DNA from: Candidatus Uhrbacteria bacterium
Lineage (GTDB): Bacteria > Patescibacteriota > Patescibacteriia > UBA9934 > GWF2-40-263
Length of the DNA stretch: 48,037 nucleotides
Assembly: GCA_016188495.1 (NCBI GenBank)
Contig: JACPHU010000008.1
Coordinates: 1-48,037 of the forward strand
Reading direction: 5' to 3'
Shown here one piece after another: positions 28,633 through 38,639 of the stretch; positions within the stretch are counted from its first letter, which is position 1, and each line of letters opens with the position of its first letter. The notes under the pieces were generated by a model. The model was not told the DNA's origin and made no database searches. It was given only the letters and a program-made list of their open reading frames with translations. The position numbers were made by a program, and so were the translations under genes.

Positions 28633-29832
28633 TTAGGAAATAATTCGGACGAAATGCCTTTTGCCTTTTTGAATCAACACACCCTCAAGGGAAGGTTCGA
28701 TCATCTGCTCAGCATCTTGAACAACGGTTTCATTTACCTTTACACCACCACCGGCAATCAATCGACGAGCTTCAGACTTTGAAGTTGCTAAACCTGAATG
28801 AACAAGAATGTCTGTAATGGACAGAGTCTTAGAAATCTTGTGTTCTTCAATCTCGTCAGGAATCTCCTTTTTTTGAAATAACTGATCAAAACGGTCGGAT
28901 ACCGCTTGAGCCTCAGCACTGTCAAAATAAAGTCCAACAATTGTCCGAGCAAGATGAGCTTTGAGCTCGCGTGGATTCACTCCATCGTCAAGCTCTTTTT
29001 GAACAGACTGATAATCCTCATCGGTGAGTATTTCAAACCCAGGAACAATCATGCCGTCGGTCCAGCTCATAATCTTCCCAAACATTTCATCACTGGTATC
29101 AGATAGACGAATCATGTTGCCCTCGCTCTTGCCCATTTTCTTCCCTGTTGGATCAACTAAGAGCTTATCTGCCACGACAAATTTTTCTTTGCCTTTCATG
29201 GCTTTCATGAGCGTACGCCCGGCAAGCATATTAAACGTCTGATCATTTCCTCCAACCTCACCGTCCACATCCATCGCCACGCAGTCATACCCTTGCATAA
29301 GCGGATACAGAAACTCGTGAAGGTAGATAGGTTTTGCCTCAGCCAGACGCTTCTCAAACATATCGCGCTCGAGCATTTGTTGAACGGTAAAGTTAGAAGC
29401 AACTTCCACGACATCGGCAAAACTCATTTTTCCAAGCCAATCATTGTTATATTTTACTTCAACGGGATTTTCTCCATGAAAATCCAAAATTTTTCCGGCT
29501 TGTTCTTTGTACTTTTGAGCATTTTCTAAAACCTGTTCCCGAGTGAGGCGTACCCGCGTGGCAGACTTGTCCGTTGGATCTCCAATCATGCCGGTAAAAT
29601 CTCCAATCAAAAGAATGATCTTATGTCCCAACTCCTGAAACTGACGCAATTTTCTCAACTGAATAGAATGTCCGACATGGAGATCTGGTCCTGTTGGATC
29701 GATTCCTAAATAAAGGGAAAGCTGCTTCCCTTCCTTTAATCGTGCTTCAAGAAACTCACGTGATGGATACACGTGCTCCACTCCACGGGTTAAAAGACGT
29801 TCTATTTTTTCTGGATCTGTTGATACGGACAT
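28633..29832 (-). CDS. tyrS: Tyrosyl-tRNA synthetase
   Basis: LYLGIDPTGPDLHVGHSIQLRKLRQFQELGHK; KMGKSEGNMI; S4-like C-terminus. Confidence 0.95.
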   Translation of the reverse strand: MSVSTDPEKIERLLTRGVEHVYPSREFLEARLKEGKQLSLYLGIDPTGPDLHVGHSIQLRKLRQFQELGHKIILLIGDFTGMIGDPTDKSATRVRLTREQVLENAQKYKEQAGKILDFHGENPVEVKYNNDWLGKMSFADVVEVASNFTVQQMLERDMFEKRLAEAKPIYLHEFLYPLMQGYDCVAMDVDGEVGGNDQTFNMLAGRTLMKAMKGKEKFVVADKLLVDPTGKKMGKSEGNMIRLSDTSDEMFGKIMSWTDGMIVPGFEILTDEDYQSVQKELDDGVNPRELKAHLARTIVGLYFDSAEAQAVSDRFDQLFQKKEIPDEIEEHKISKTLSITDILVHSGLATSKSEARRLIAGGGVKVNETVVQDAEQMIEPSLEGVLIQKGKRHFVRIIS

Positions 29833-29849
29833 ATCTTACTCGTTAAAAA

Positions 29850-30620
29850 TTACAGCTTCTCTAGCCATTCTCGAATCAGCTTCTTGGTATCTTCCGGATC
29901 CTCTACAGCAATAGCGTCGATCCCTGTGCGCTTCACGGGCTCATCATTTCCTCCTTCATACAAAGCATCTCCCGTAAAAATCATTTTTTCTATCTCAATA
30001 CCCAGATGCTTTCGCATTTCTTCGACTCCATATCCCTTATCGATTCCTTTCATGGTCACATCAATAGAAGATTTCCCTGGAACCTTAATTTCAAATTCTG
30101 GAAGAGACTGTTTGAGCACCGCGACGATTTCCCATCTGCGGTCTGCGGCAGATCCCTTGTAAGCATCTTTCAATTCAAGAGGGGCTTGCTGACCCAACGC
30201 TGAAAAAGTGACCTGTGTCCCTCGATCTTCAATAATTTCGCCGTACGTCTTTTCCGGATGTTGATACTCAATCGCCTTGAACGCCTCTTCAAATGCGTTT
30301 TTAATCTTATTGCGCTGTTCCAAGGAAAGCTGATGGGCATAAACTGTATGCCACTGACCGTTTTCATACCGCAAAAAACTCGCGCCAGAGGTTGGAAATA
30401 AGAGTAAATTCTTAAAAAGATCCTCGCGTCCCTGCAAACTCAATAGCAGTTGAGTTTCGAAAACAGGAAGCCATCCACCGCCAATAACGGCGACTTTGCG
30501 TTTTTCTAATAGTGTTGAAAAAAGGTCAACCATTTCTGCATCCATGGGAAGCTTGCTTTTTGCCAATGTCCCATCAAGATCAAACACGAAGAGCTCCTTT
30601 TGACGAATATCTGTGGTCAT
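29850..30620 (-). CDS. HAD-superfamily hydrolase (HAD-IIB / phosphomannomutase-like)
   Basis: LFVFDLDGTLAKSKLPMD; IEKMIFTGDALYEGGNDEPVKRTGIDAIAV. Confidence 0.8.
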   Translation of the reverse strand: MTTDIRQKELFVFDLDGTLAKSKLPMDAEMVDLFSTLLEKRKVAVIGGGWLPVFETQLLLSLQGREDLFKNLLLFPTSGASFLRYENGQWHTVYAHQLSLEQRNKIKNAFEEAFKAIEYQHPEKTYGEIIEDRGTQVTFSALGQQAPLELKDAYKGSAADRRWEIVAVLKQSLPEFEIKVPGKSSIDVTMKGIDKGYGVEEMRKHLGIEIEKMIFTGDALYEGGNDEPVKRTGIDAIAVEDPEDTKKLIREWLEKL

Positions 30621-30692
30621 ACAAAATGAGAATAATAAATTGACGATTGAGCTAAATTCACGTACGATTTAGATAAAATTAACCTAAAAAAT

Positions 30693-31244
30693 ATGGAAAT
30701 GACTTGGATCCTTGTCATTATTGTCGCTGTTATCCTGCTTTGGCTCATTCTAACATACAACAAGTTGATTGTAGCCAAAAATAGGGTTGAAGAAGCTTGG
30801 TCAGATATTGAGGTTCAGATGAAACGCCGATACGACCTGATTCCCAACATTGTGAGTACTATCAAAGGATACACAAAACATGAAGATAGTGTGTTTACAA
30901 AAGTCACAGAAGCCCGAAGCGCGGCTATGGGAGCACGCACAATGAAAGAGCATGCAAAAGCTGAAAATATGCTCACCGAAACGCTTAAATCCCTTTTTGC
31001 CGTCTCAGAAAACTATCCTCAGCTTCAAGCGTCAGGAAACTTTTTGCAACTGCAAAACGAATTAACGGATGCCGAGGATAAAATCCAAGCTTCACGACGT
31101 TTTTACAATGCAAATGTCCGCGATTACAACACCAAACTTCAAGTATTTCCTACCAATTTAATTGCAAAAACGCTTGGATTTACCGCACGAGAATTTTTTG
31201 ATGCTCCTGATGTTGCTATGGAGGCACCAACGGTTCAGTTTTAA
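30693..31244 (+). CDS. lemA: LemA family protein
   Basis: YNKLIVAKNRVEEAWSDIEVQMKRRYDLIPNIVSTIKGYTKHE. Confidence 0.93.
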   Translation: MEMTWILVIIVAVILLWLILTYNKLIVAKNRVEEAWSDIEVQMKRRYDLIPNIVSTIKGYTKHEDSVFTKVTEARSAAMGARTMKEHAKAENMLTETLKSLFAVSENYPQLQASGNFLQLQNELTDAEDKIQASRRFYNANVRDYNTKLQVFPTNLIAKTLGFTAREFFDAPDVAMEAPTVQF

Positions 31245-31280
31245 CATTTCTGATCCTTGCTACCCCCTTGCTTTCCAATT

Positions 31281-32159
31281 ATGTATTCACAAATCGACGG
31301 CAATAAACGCAAAACTTGGTTCCTCATCGTTCTTTTTACGATGATGATCATAGCTCTTGGCTGGGTCTTGGGAGAATACGCGGGAGCAGGAAACGCAGGA
31401 ATCCTCATCGCTGTCATAGTGACAACGATCATGAATCTGATCGCTTTTTACAAAGGAGATAAAGTTGCCTTGGCTTCCTCAGGAGCAAAGGAAATTCAAA
31501 AAATGGATCACCCAAGATTGTATCGCGCCGTAGAAAATCTCGCGATTACAAGCGGACTCCAAACGCCAAAGATCTATGTGATTCAAGACCCAGCAGCAAA
31601 TGCCTTTGCCACAGGCCGCGATCCCCAGCACGCTTCCGTTGCCGTCACCACAGGATTGTTAGATCTCATGGACGACCAGGAGCTCGAGGGTGTCCTTGCC
31701 CACGAGATCTCGCACATCAAAAATTACGATATTCGTGTGATGACCGTTGTGGTTGTTCTTGTAGGAGTTGTTCTCTTACTTTCAGACTGGCTCTTACACT
31801 CTTTTTTCTGGAGAGAACGCGATGATAACCAATCCAACTTTATTTTACTCGTTATTGGATTAGTCCTTGCCCTTCTCTCCCCCGTGTTTGCAGAACTCAT
31901 CAAACTGGCCGTCTCGCGTTCAAGAGAATATCTAGCAGATGCTTCCGGATGTTTGCTCACACGCTATCCCGAAGGTCTTGCACGGGCACTGCAAAAAATA
32001 GCCGACCAGGACCAGGCTCTAAAAAAGGCCAATCATGCTACCGCCCATCTTTTTTTAGCCAATCCTTTTGATCCAAACGTCACCAAAAAATTTGAACAGT
32101 TGTTTAGTACCCATCCTCCTATTGAAGAGCGCATCAAAAAACTCAGAAACATGTTATAG
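31281..32159 (+). CDS. htpX: HtpX-type zinc metalloprotease
   Basis: ANAFATGRDPQHASVAVTTGLLDLMDDQELEGVLAHEISHIKNYDI; SREYLADASG. ATG at 31281 preferred. Confidence 0.93.
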   Translation: MYSQIDGNKRKTWFLIVLFTMMIIALGWVLGEYAGAGNAGILIAVIVTTIMNLIAFYKGDKVALASSGAKEIQKMDHPRLYRAVENLAITSGLQTPKIYVIQDPAANAFATGRDPQHASVAVTTGLLDLMDDQELEGVLAHEISHIKNYDIRVMTVVVVLVGVVLLLSDWLLHSFFWRERDDNQSNFILLVIGLVLALLSPVFAELIKLAVSRSREYLADASGCLLTRYPEGLARALQKIADQDQALKKANHATAHLFLANPFDPNVTKKFEQLFSTHPPIEERIKKLRNML

Positions 32160-32188
32160 AGACATTACCTTATTTTGAAAAACTTCTT

Positions 32189-34681
32189 ATGAACCAAGAC
32201 CAGGAGATCGTTGATAAATTTTCCACACACCTAAAAAATGTCCTCACACGGGCCCTGTGTTTAGTTGTGGAAACCAATGAAAAAATCATCCAACCCGAAC
32301 ATCTTCTCTGGGCTCTTGGAACACAAAAAGGCTGTATTGGAGCGGAGGTTCTCAAAAAAGCAGGGATCAAAAATACAGATTTCAAAAAACTCATCAACAG
32401 CAAACCAAATAAAGCACCAACGATTGACTCAGAGAACCTTAATCTTCACCTTTCTGAAAATGCCAAACGCATTGTTGAAAAAGCCGTTCTTACAGCTAAT
32501 AGTTACGGACACCGCTATGTCGGAACAGAACACTTGCTTTCAGGAATTATCCAAATTGAAGATAAGGAAACGCAGGCATTTTTTACGTATATAAAAACCA
32601 ATCTCAAAGAACTGAAATCCCAACTTTCTATTGTCTTGAAAAGCACATCAAAATTTCCAGACTTCACACGTTCTGTTTCTGCAGAACCAGGCGCAAATCC
32701 ATTGCAGGCACAAAAAGTTGACGGCTCACCAGAAACAGAAAAAAAGGTTTCCGCTCTTGAATATTTTGCGGTGGAACTCACATCTGAGGATGCCCAAAAA
32801 CGCATTGATCCGGTGATCGGGCGTGAACTGGAAATCGAACGCGTAATGGAAATTTTGTGCCGACGTACAAAAAATAACCCCCTACTCTTGGGCGAACCAG
32901 GTGTAGGAAAAACCGCCATTGTAGAAGGGCTCGCAAAACAAATCACCCAAGGTCTTGTTCCTCCTGTCTTGCAACACAAACGGATCTTTGCCGTTGACAT
33001 GGCCCTTTTAATTGCAGGGACCATGTATCGAGGAGAATTCGAGGGACGATTAAGACAAATTGTCGATGAAACAAAAGCGAATCCTGATATTTTACTCTTT
33101 ATCGATGAAATACATACCATCGTGGGAGCAGGTGCTGCCTCCGGATCCATGGATGCAGCCAACATTTTAAAACCGGCATTAGCTCGCGGAGAAATACGTT
33201 GTATTGGCGCAACCACTCCAGGGGAATTTAAAAAACATATCGAATCCGACCCAGCGCTGGAGCGTCGTTTTCAAACCGTTCTCGTAGAAGAACCAACTCA
33301 AGAAAAAGCGATCGAGATCTTAGAAGGAATCGCTCCTTACTATGAGCAATTCCATCGCGTACGGATCACGCATGAAGCACTCAAAAATGCCGTCATCCTT
33401 TCCAGCCGCTACATGCAAGACAAACAGCTTCCAGACAAAGCGATCGACCTGATCGACGAAGCGGCTGCTTCCACGCGCGTGAAAGATCTGAGTCCAGGAC
33501 CTGCTCAAAAGGAACGAGAGCTCTACCACACACTGGAACAATTGAAAGAAACAAAACGTAAAGCCGTTCTAGAAGAACAGTTTGAAGAAGCCTTGCGTCT
33601 CAAAGCAGAAGAGGAACGTCTCCAAACACATCTGGAACATCTGCGCGCGCAAGAAGACCGCTCTCCTGTTCCGATCATTTCTGAAGAAGAAGTGGCCCGT
33701 GTTGTCTCACGCGCTTCTGGAATTCCCTTAGAAAATCTTCTCTTATCCAACAAAAGCCAGCTCCTTAAACTGGAAGAACAACTGCGTCTGCAAATTCTTG
33801 GACAAGAACCAGTCATTGAGACCGTTGCAGGAGCTTTGCGTCGAGCAAAAACAGGCGTGGCCCACCCTAACCGTCCACTGGCTTCATTTTTATTCCTCGG
33901 TCCTTCCGGCGTTGGAAAAACAGAACTCGCCAAAACAATCGCAAACATTCTCTTTCATTCCAAACAACATTTCATTCGTTTGGATATGTCTGAATATGCG
34001 GAAGGTTTCAGTATTTCTAAAGTCATAGGGGCTCCGGCAGGATACGTGGGCTATAAAGAAGGTTCGAACCTCGCAGATCGCGTGAAACAGCATCCCTACA
34101 GTGTGGTCTTGTTTGATGAAATAGAAAAAGCCCATGGCGACGTCCAAAACCTCTTGCTCCAAATTTTAGAAGAAGGAGAATTGACAGACTCCACAGGACG
34201 AAAGATCAATTTCAAAAACACGATCGTGATCATGACTTCAAACGTCGGGTTGGAACGGTTTGAACGCGGAGATATGGGATTTATGGCGGGCGCACAGCAA
34301 CGAGAACTTTCCTTAACGGAGGATCTGCGTACAGAACTGACAACCCGTTTTCGGCCGGAACTCTTGAACCGTATTGATCATGTGTGCATCTTCCAACCAC
34401 TGAAAGAAGACGTTCTTGAACAGATCATACAAAAACAACTAAATGAATTGGCAACTCGACTTAAGGAACAAGGTCTGACGATCACCATACATCAACATCT
34501 CGCCTCTCACCTTCGATCCCTTATCGAACCTCTCTTTGGGGCACGGACGATTCGCTCACAAATCCAAAAACAAGTCGAACATAAAATTGCAGAACGCCTC
34601 ATCCAATCAGACCGGGTTTCTTCTTTGCGTATAGATGTGGTCGGAAAAAAAATTCGCGTCATAAAAAACGTTTCTCGTTAA
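32189..34681 (+). CDS. clpC: ClpC/ClpB-family AAA+ unfoldase
   Basis: Clp N domain; GEPGVGKTAIVEGLA and GPSGVGKTELAKTIA Walker A motifs; short UVR-like middle region favours ClpC. Confidence 0.92.
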   Translation: MNQDQEIVDKFSTHLKNVLTRALCLVVETNEKIIQPEHLLWALGTQKGCIGAEVLKKAGIKNTDFKKLINSKPNKAPTIDSENLNLHLSENAKRIVEKAVLTANSYGHRYVGTEHLLSGIIQIEDKETQAFFTYIKTNLKELKSQLSIVLKSTSKFPDFTRSVSAEPGANPLQAQKVDGSPETEKKVSALEYFAVELTSEDAQKRIDPVIGRELEIERVMEILCRRTKNNPLLLGEPGVGKTAIVEGLAKQITQGLVPPVLQHKRIFAVDMALLIAGTMYRGEFEGRLRQIVDETKANPDILLFIDEIHTIVGAGAASGSMDAANILKPALARGEIRCIGATTPGEFKKHIESDPALERRFQTVLVEEPTQEKAIEILEGIAPYYEQFHRVRITHEALKNAVILSSRYMQDKQLPDKAIDLIDEAAASTRVKDLSPGPAQKERELYHTLEQLKETKRKAVLEEQFEEALRLKAEEERLQTHLEHLRAQEDRSPVPIISEEEVARVVSRASGIPLENLLLSNKSQLLKLEEQLRLQILGQEPVIETVAGALRRAKTGVAHPNRPLASFLFLGPSGVGKTELAKTIANILFHSKQHFIRLDMSEYAEGFSISKVIGAPAGYVGYKEGSNLADRVKQHPYSVVLFDEIEKAHGDVQNLLLQILEEGELTDSTGRKINFKNTIVIMTSNVGLERFERGDMGFMAGAQQRELSLTEDLRTELTTRFRPELLNRIDHVCIFQPLKEDVLEQIIQKQLNELATRLKEQGLTITIHQHLASHLRSLIEPLFGARTIRSQIQKQVEHKIAERLIQSDRVSSLRIDVVGKKIRVIKNVSR

Positions 34682-34690
34682 ATGTGATCT

Positions 34691-35533
34691 ATGAATTCTT
34701 ATCAGGAAAACATAGGAGGAGAGAGAAAACGGACATTGCAAATCCTGGATGAAGAACGCCGTCGGCGCGAGCAATTCCAACAAACAAGAAATCTTGCTCA
34801 TGTTCAGCGTACGGGCCTTGGCGGATCTGCCTTATCAAAAAAACCCCCTGTCATGATGCGTTCGGGTTTAGCCGGTGCACCTTTACCATTGGCAGCCTTA
34901 TCTGCAAATCGAACCCAAAATCTTTCTCAGAGAGAAAACGATAATGTACAAGATCTGAGCCAAAGGCAATCAGCGCAGGAGTATTCTTTAAGACAATCCC
35001 GTGCAGCATCGATACAACAAGCTAGACAAAACGCTTCTCAAACACAACAAGAGGAAGAAACAACAAAAAAAACAGAGGAAGAACGTGAAGAACAAAAAAA
35101 GAAACAACAGGCTGACATGTTGAATGGATCCCTCATGGTCTTTGGCAGTCTGACAACCGGCCTTGACGCAGCCTCCACAGGCACCTCTTTCCTGTTTACC
35201 CTGATCCTTCGTATTCCCATTTTGTTGTGGAAAAATATCCAGATGATCTATGGGACGCATTTTGCCAAAGGAAAAAGCCGATTTATTCCGCCTATCTCAT
35301 GGGGACCCATCCCCATGCCGGCAGACAAAGACGCCATTCTGCTCCAGATCAAAATTGTCATGGCAGACTTAGCACTAGGTATCGCGCTTGTCGTGGTAAT
35401 GTTCGGAGGATTTTGCGTTGTTCATGATTTTACAAAATTTATGACCTCTCCCCTTCAAGCAGGAGCTAATCTTGCACAAGGAGGAAGCGAGATGTGCACA
35501 GGTGGTATAATAACGAGCATATTCGGTCTTTAG
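34691..35533 (+). CDS. Hypothetical membrane protein
   Basis: Gln/Glu-rich N-terminus then several hydrophobic segments. Confidence 0.75.
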   Translation: MNSYQENIGGERKRTLQILDEERRRREQFQQTRNLAHVQRTGLGGSALSKKPPVMMRSGLAGAPLPLAALSANRTQNLSQRENDNVQDLSQRQSAQEYSLRQSRAASIQQARQNASQTQQEEETTKKTEEEREEQKKKQQADMLNGSLMVFGSLTTGLDAASTGTSFLFTLILRIPILLWKNIQMIYGTHFAKGKSRFIPPISWGPIPMPADKDAILLQIKIVMADLALGIALVVVMFGGFCVVHDFTKFMTSPLQAGANLAQGGSEMCTGGIITSIFGL

Positions 35534-35602
35534 AGATTTTTTTAAAAATCTCATGAAAAGATTTTTTCAAACTTGCCATCTTTCGTTTATCTTTCTCACT
35601 CT

Positions 35603-36829
35603 ATGACAGAGCGTACAAAAAAACTCTTGCTTGTCGGCGGATTTATTCTCTCTGTTTTTGCCATCGCCTTCGTGCTGTATCTTCTTTTTTTTAAACCGGC
35701 TCCTCCTCCTGCGACCGTAGAACCGACGGGCGCTGAAATTTTTACAGGAGAACTCCCTACGTCTTTAGAAGGCCAGATCGTACGTCCGACCACGGAAACA
35801 GGAGAAACAACGACAGGATTGCAAGAAGCGGACACGATCGCTCGAGGAGGATTAACGCAAACCACCGAGCTCACGACGTCTGCCGTCTACGATACGGTTC
35901 TCAGCGGTGATGGAGATAAAATAAACTATTACAATACGGCAGACGGACGTTTTTATACGATCGATGAGGATGGAAACGTGGTAGCCCTTTCACAAACACA
36001 ATTTCCAAATGCAGAAACCGTTGAGTGGAATAAAACTTCAGAAAAAGCGCTCATCGAATTTCCGGACGGATCTAATATTGTCTATGATTTTGGATCGGAA
36101 AAACAAGTGACCCTCCCAAACCACTGGGAAGACTTTGACTTTTCCCCAACAACCGATGAAGTCATTGCAAAAAGCATTGCATTGGATCCCAATAACCGAT
36201 GGTTGGTTGTGGCAAGCGACGATGGATCCAGCACACAAAGCATCCAAGCCTTGGGAGAAAATGCAGATAAAGTTTCCGTAAACTGGTCTCCTAATGATCA
36301 GGTGGTGGCTTTTGCTCAAACCGCCAACGCGATCCAGGGCGGCGTGGATCGAAATGTTATTTATCCTGTTGGAAAAAACCAAGAAAATTTCAAAGGACTT
36401 GTAGTCGAAGGGTTAAACTTTGATTCCCTGTGGTCACCCTCTGGAAAACAGCTCCTCTATTCCGTGACCGGCGATTACAGCTCAAATAAACCTCTTCTCT
36501 GGATTGTCGATGCAACCGCTTCTACCATGGGCGATAATCGACGATCGTTAGGCCTTAACACATGGGTTGATAAATGCGATTGGAGCGCAAGCTCAACCGT
36601 CTACTGTGCGGTACCTCTTGAACTTCCTCCCAACGCAGGTCTTCAACGCTCTCTCTATCAAAATCAACCTGATGCAATCTATAAAATTGACCTCACAACG
36701 GGCAGGTCTACACTGGTTGCCATTCCTGCTGAATCAACATCGGTGAACGACATCCAGGTCTCAGAAGATGAATCGCTTTTGTATTTTTCAAATGAGAACG
36801 GGCAACTGGAACTCATGCACCTAAAGTAG
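35603..36829 (+). CDS. Membrane-anchored beta-propeller/TolB-like protein
   Basis: N-terminal TM (LLLVGGFILSVFAIAFVLYLLFF), then repeated blade-like motifs (VNWSPNDQVVAFAQT, LWSPSGKQLLYSVTG). ATG at 35603 preferred. Confidence 0.7.
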   Translation: MTERTKKLLLVGGFILSVFAIAFVLYLLFFKPAPPPATVEPTGAEIFTGELPTSLEGQIVRPTTETGETTTGLQEADTIARGGLTQTTELTTSAVYDTVLSGDGDKINYYNTADGRFYTIDEDGNVVALSQTQFPNAETVEWNKTSEKALIEFPDGSNIVYDFGSEKQVTLPNHWEDFDFSPTTDEVIAKSIALDPNNRWLVVASDDGSSTQSIQALGENADKVSVNWSPNDQVVAFAQTANAIQGGVDRNVIYPVGKNQENFKGLVVEGLNFDSLWSPSGKQLLYSVTGDYSSNKPLLWIVDATASTMGDNRRSLGLNTWVDKCDWSASSTVYCAVPLELPPNAGLQRSLYQNQPDAIYKIDLTTGRSTLVAIPAESTSVNDIQVSEDESLLYFSNENGQLELMHLK

Positions 36830-36862
36830 AGATCATTTCAATCGTTTAACCCATTCTTTACT

Positions 36863-37519
36863 ATGCAACATCGTTGGCTTACCTTTCTATGCTTTGCCGT
36901 TTTGGGTGTTGTGGTGTTTATTTTCTTTTGGTATCGAAACCAACCGATCGAAATAGCGACAACACAACAAGAAAAGGTTGAGATAGGCTCTCTCACACAA
37001 CCAACAATGACATTCGTGAACCCTACCAAAGGAGCAAAGGAACCAAAACTGACCATCGTCGAATTTGGTGATTTTGAATGTATCCCCTGCAAAGCCCTTG
37101 CTGATTCATTGCAAGTAGTGGTCAAAACCTACCCCAACGACGTAAAGGTCGTTTGGAAAGATCTCCCTAATGAATCCATCCATCCCCTTTCCACTCCAGC
37201 GGCGATCGCTGCCCATTGCGCAGATCGACAAGGAGCTTTTTGGCAATATCATGACGAACTTTTCTCACAACAATCCTATTTGACAGAGGCGCAATTTCCA
37301 CAAATAGCCCAAAGCTTGGGTCTTCAGATGGATAAATTCACTTCTTGTTACGAAGCGCGCGAAACTCTTCCGATTATCAAAAAAGATTACGAGGAAGGTC
37401 TCGCTCTAGGACTGACCGCAACTCCTGCAATCTATGTCGGTGACGAAGAAGTGCTTATTGGAGCGATGACCACTCAAGATTTGCTTGATCTGGTCGCCTC
37501 AAAACTTTCTTCGCCTTAA
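36863..37519 (+). CDS. DsbA-family thiol:disulfide oxidoreductase
   Basis: N-terminal TM; TIVEFGDFECIPCKALADSL (CxxC); LGLTATPAIYVGDEEVLIGA. Confidence 0.88.
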   Translation: MQHRWLTFLCFAVLGVVVFIFFWYRNQPIEIATTQQEKVEIGSLTQPTMTFVNPTKGAKEPKLTIVEFGDFECIPCKALADSLQVVVKTYPNDVKVVWKDLPNESIHPLSTPAAIAAHCADRQGAFWQYHDELFSQQSYLTEAQFPQIAQSLGLQMDKFTSCYEARETLPIIKKDYEEGLALGLTATPAIYVGDEEVLIGAMTTQDLLDLVASKLSSP

Positions 37520-37522
37520 TCT

Positions 37523-38629
37523 ATGAACCGTTCTCTTGCCGCACTACTTATCTGCTGTTTTTGTGCGCTCAACTTTTTTTTCTCTTCTTCTGTTGTGTTA
37601 GCACAAAACACGAACGGAATCCCTGTTGAAAACGCGCTGGTCCCAAATTTAAGCGTAGATATTCCAGGCCTTACCTTTTCTGAAGTGTTAAAAAACAATG
37701 GCGTTTTGCAAGTCGATTTTCTTGGAGATTATATCAGCGGGCTCTATCGTTATCTTCTTGGAATCGGAACAACTATCGCTATTATTTTTATCATGGTGGC
37801 AGGATTGCGCTATACCCTTGCTGCTGGAGGAGGAGATGTGAAAGAAGCCCAATCCATGATTCGAAATGCGGTGGTGGGTCTCGTCCTTTTACTCTCCGTA
37901 TACGCAATCCTCTTTATCATCAACCCGGAATTAACCAAATTAAACAGTTTAAACCTGCTGGATATCGAATCCATTGGGTTGGATGCAGGAACCTCTGGAG
38001 AAGAAGGGGTGGTCACATCTTCCGGAAGAGCCTCCTGTGATAAAATAGTGGAAACAGCGAAGTCGGAAGGAACCTGTGACATATCACAATCCGTCATTTC
38101 CCCTACAGGAAATAAGCCAAATTGTGCCAAACACCATTGGTTTGACAAAGGAATCAATGGAGATTACAAAAAAATCACCAATCTCGATTATGCCGCTTCC
38201 TGGGGAACTTCCATCAAAGCCCCTTTTGACGGAACCGTGACCTATAAAAAAAGCACAACCACTTCAAATCGCTGTGGAAATACGATCACCCTCACCGGAA
38301 CAGGAAAAGCCACTGGCGCAAAGATCTCCATCTGCCACGCAAAAGATTTCTTAAACGATTCAGGAGCGTATCTCAATGGCCAGACCATCACGCAAGGAGA
38401 CGTGATCGGACATCTGGGTGGAAATTGCTGCACAGGGGAAAAACCTCCCGATACATGGGATGCCGCAAAAAATGGATGGTGCAAGGTTTCCGGCACCACG
38501 TGTACGGATCCCACAAAGAGCGAGTCCTGCAGTTGCCAACCGATCGAACAAGCAGGAAATACCTCGGGCCCTCACGTGCATATCACGTGGTGGACCGGAG
38601 GCGATCTACTCGCGTGTATCGATTATTAG
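37523..38629 (+). CDS. TrbC/VirB2-like pilin domain fused to M23 (LytM-like) peptidase domain
   Basis: Signal peptide; GIGTTIAIIFIMVAGLRYTLAAGGG..IRNAVVGLVLLLSVYAILFIINP; LDYAASWGTSIKAPFDGTV...ITQGDVIGHLGG...NTSGPHVHI. Confidence 0.82.
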   Translation: MNRSLAALLICCFCALNFFFSSSVVLAQNTNGIPVENALVPNLSVDIPGLTFSEVLKNNGVLQVDFLGDYISGLYRYLLGIGTTIAIIFIMVAGLRYTLAAGGGDVKEAQSMIRNAVVGLVLLLSVYAILFIINPELTKLNSLNLLDIESIGLDAGTSGEEGVVTSSGRASCDKIVETAKSEGTCDISQSVISPTGNKPNCAKHHWFDKGINGDYKKITNLDYAASWGTSIKAPFDGTVTYKKSTTTSNRCGNTITLTGTGKATGAKISICHAKDFLNDSGAYLNGQTITQGDVIGHLGGNCCTGEKPPDTWDAAKNGWCKVSGTTCTDPTKSESCSCQPIEQAGNTSGPHVHITWWTGGDLLACIDY

Positions 38630-38639
38630 TTCACAGAAC

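Noticed and set aside
32515-33216. 233-aa minus-strand ORF
   Set aside because: Fully antisense to clpC, which has unambiguous AAA+ motifs; composition is typical of a shadow ORF.
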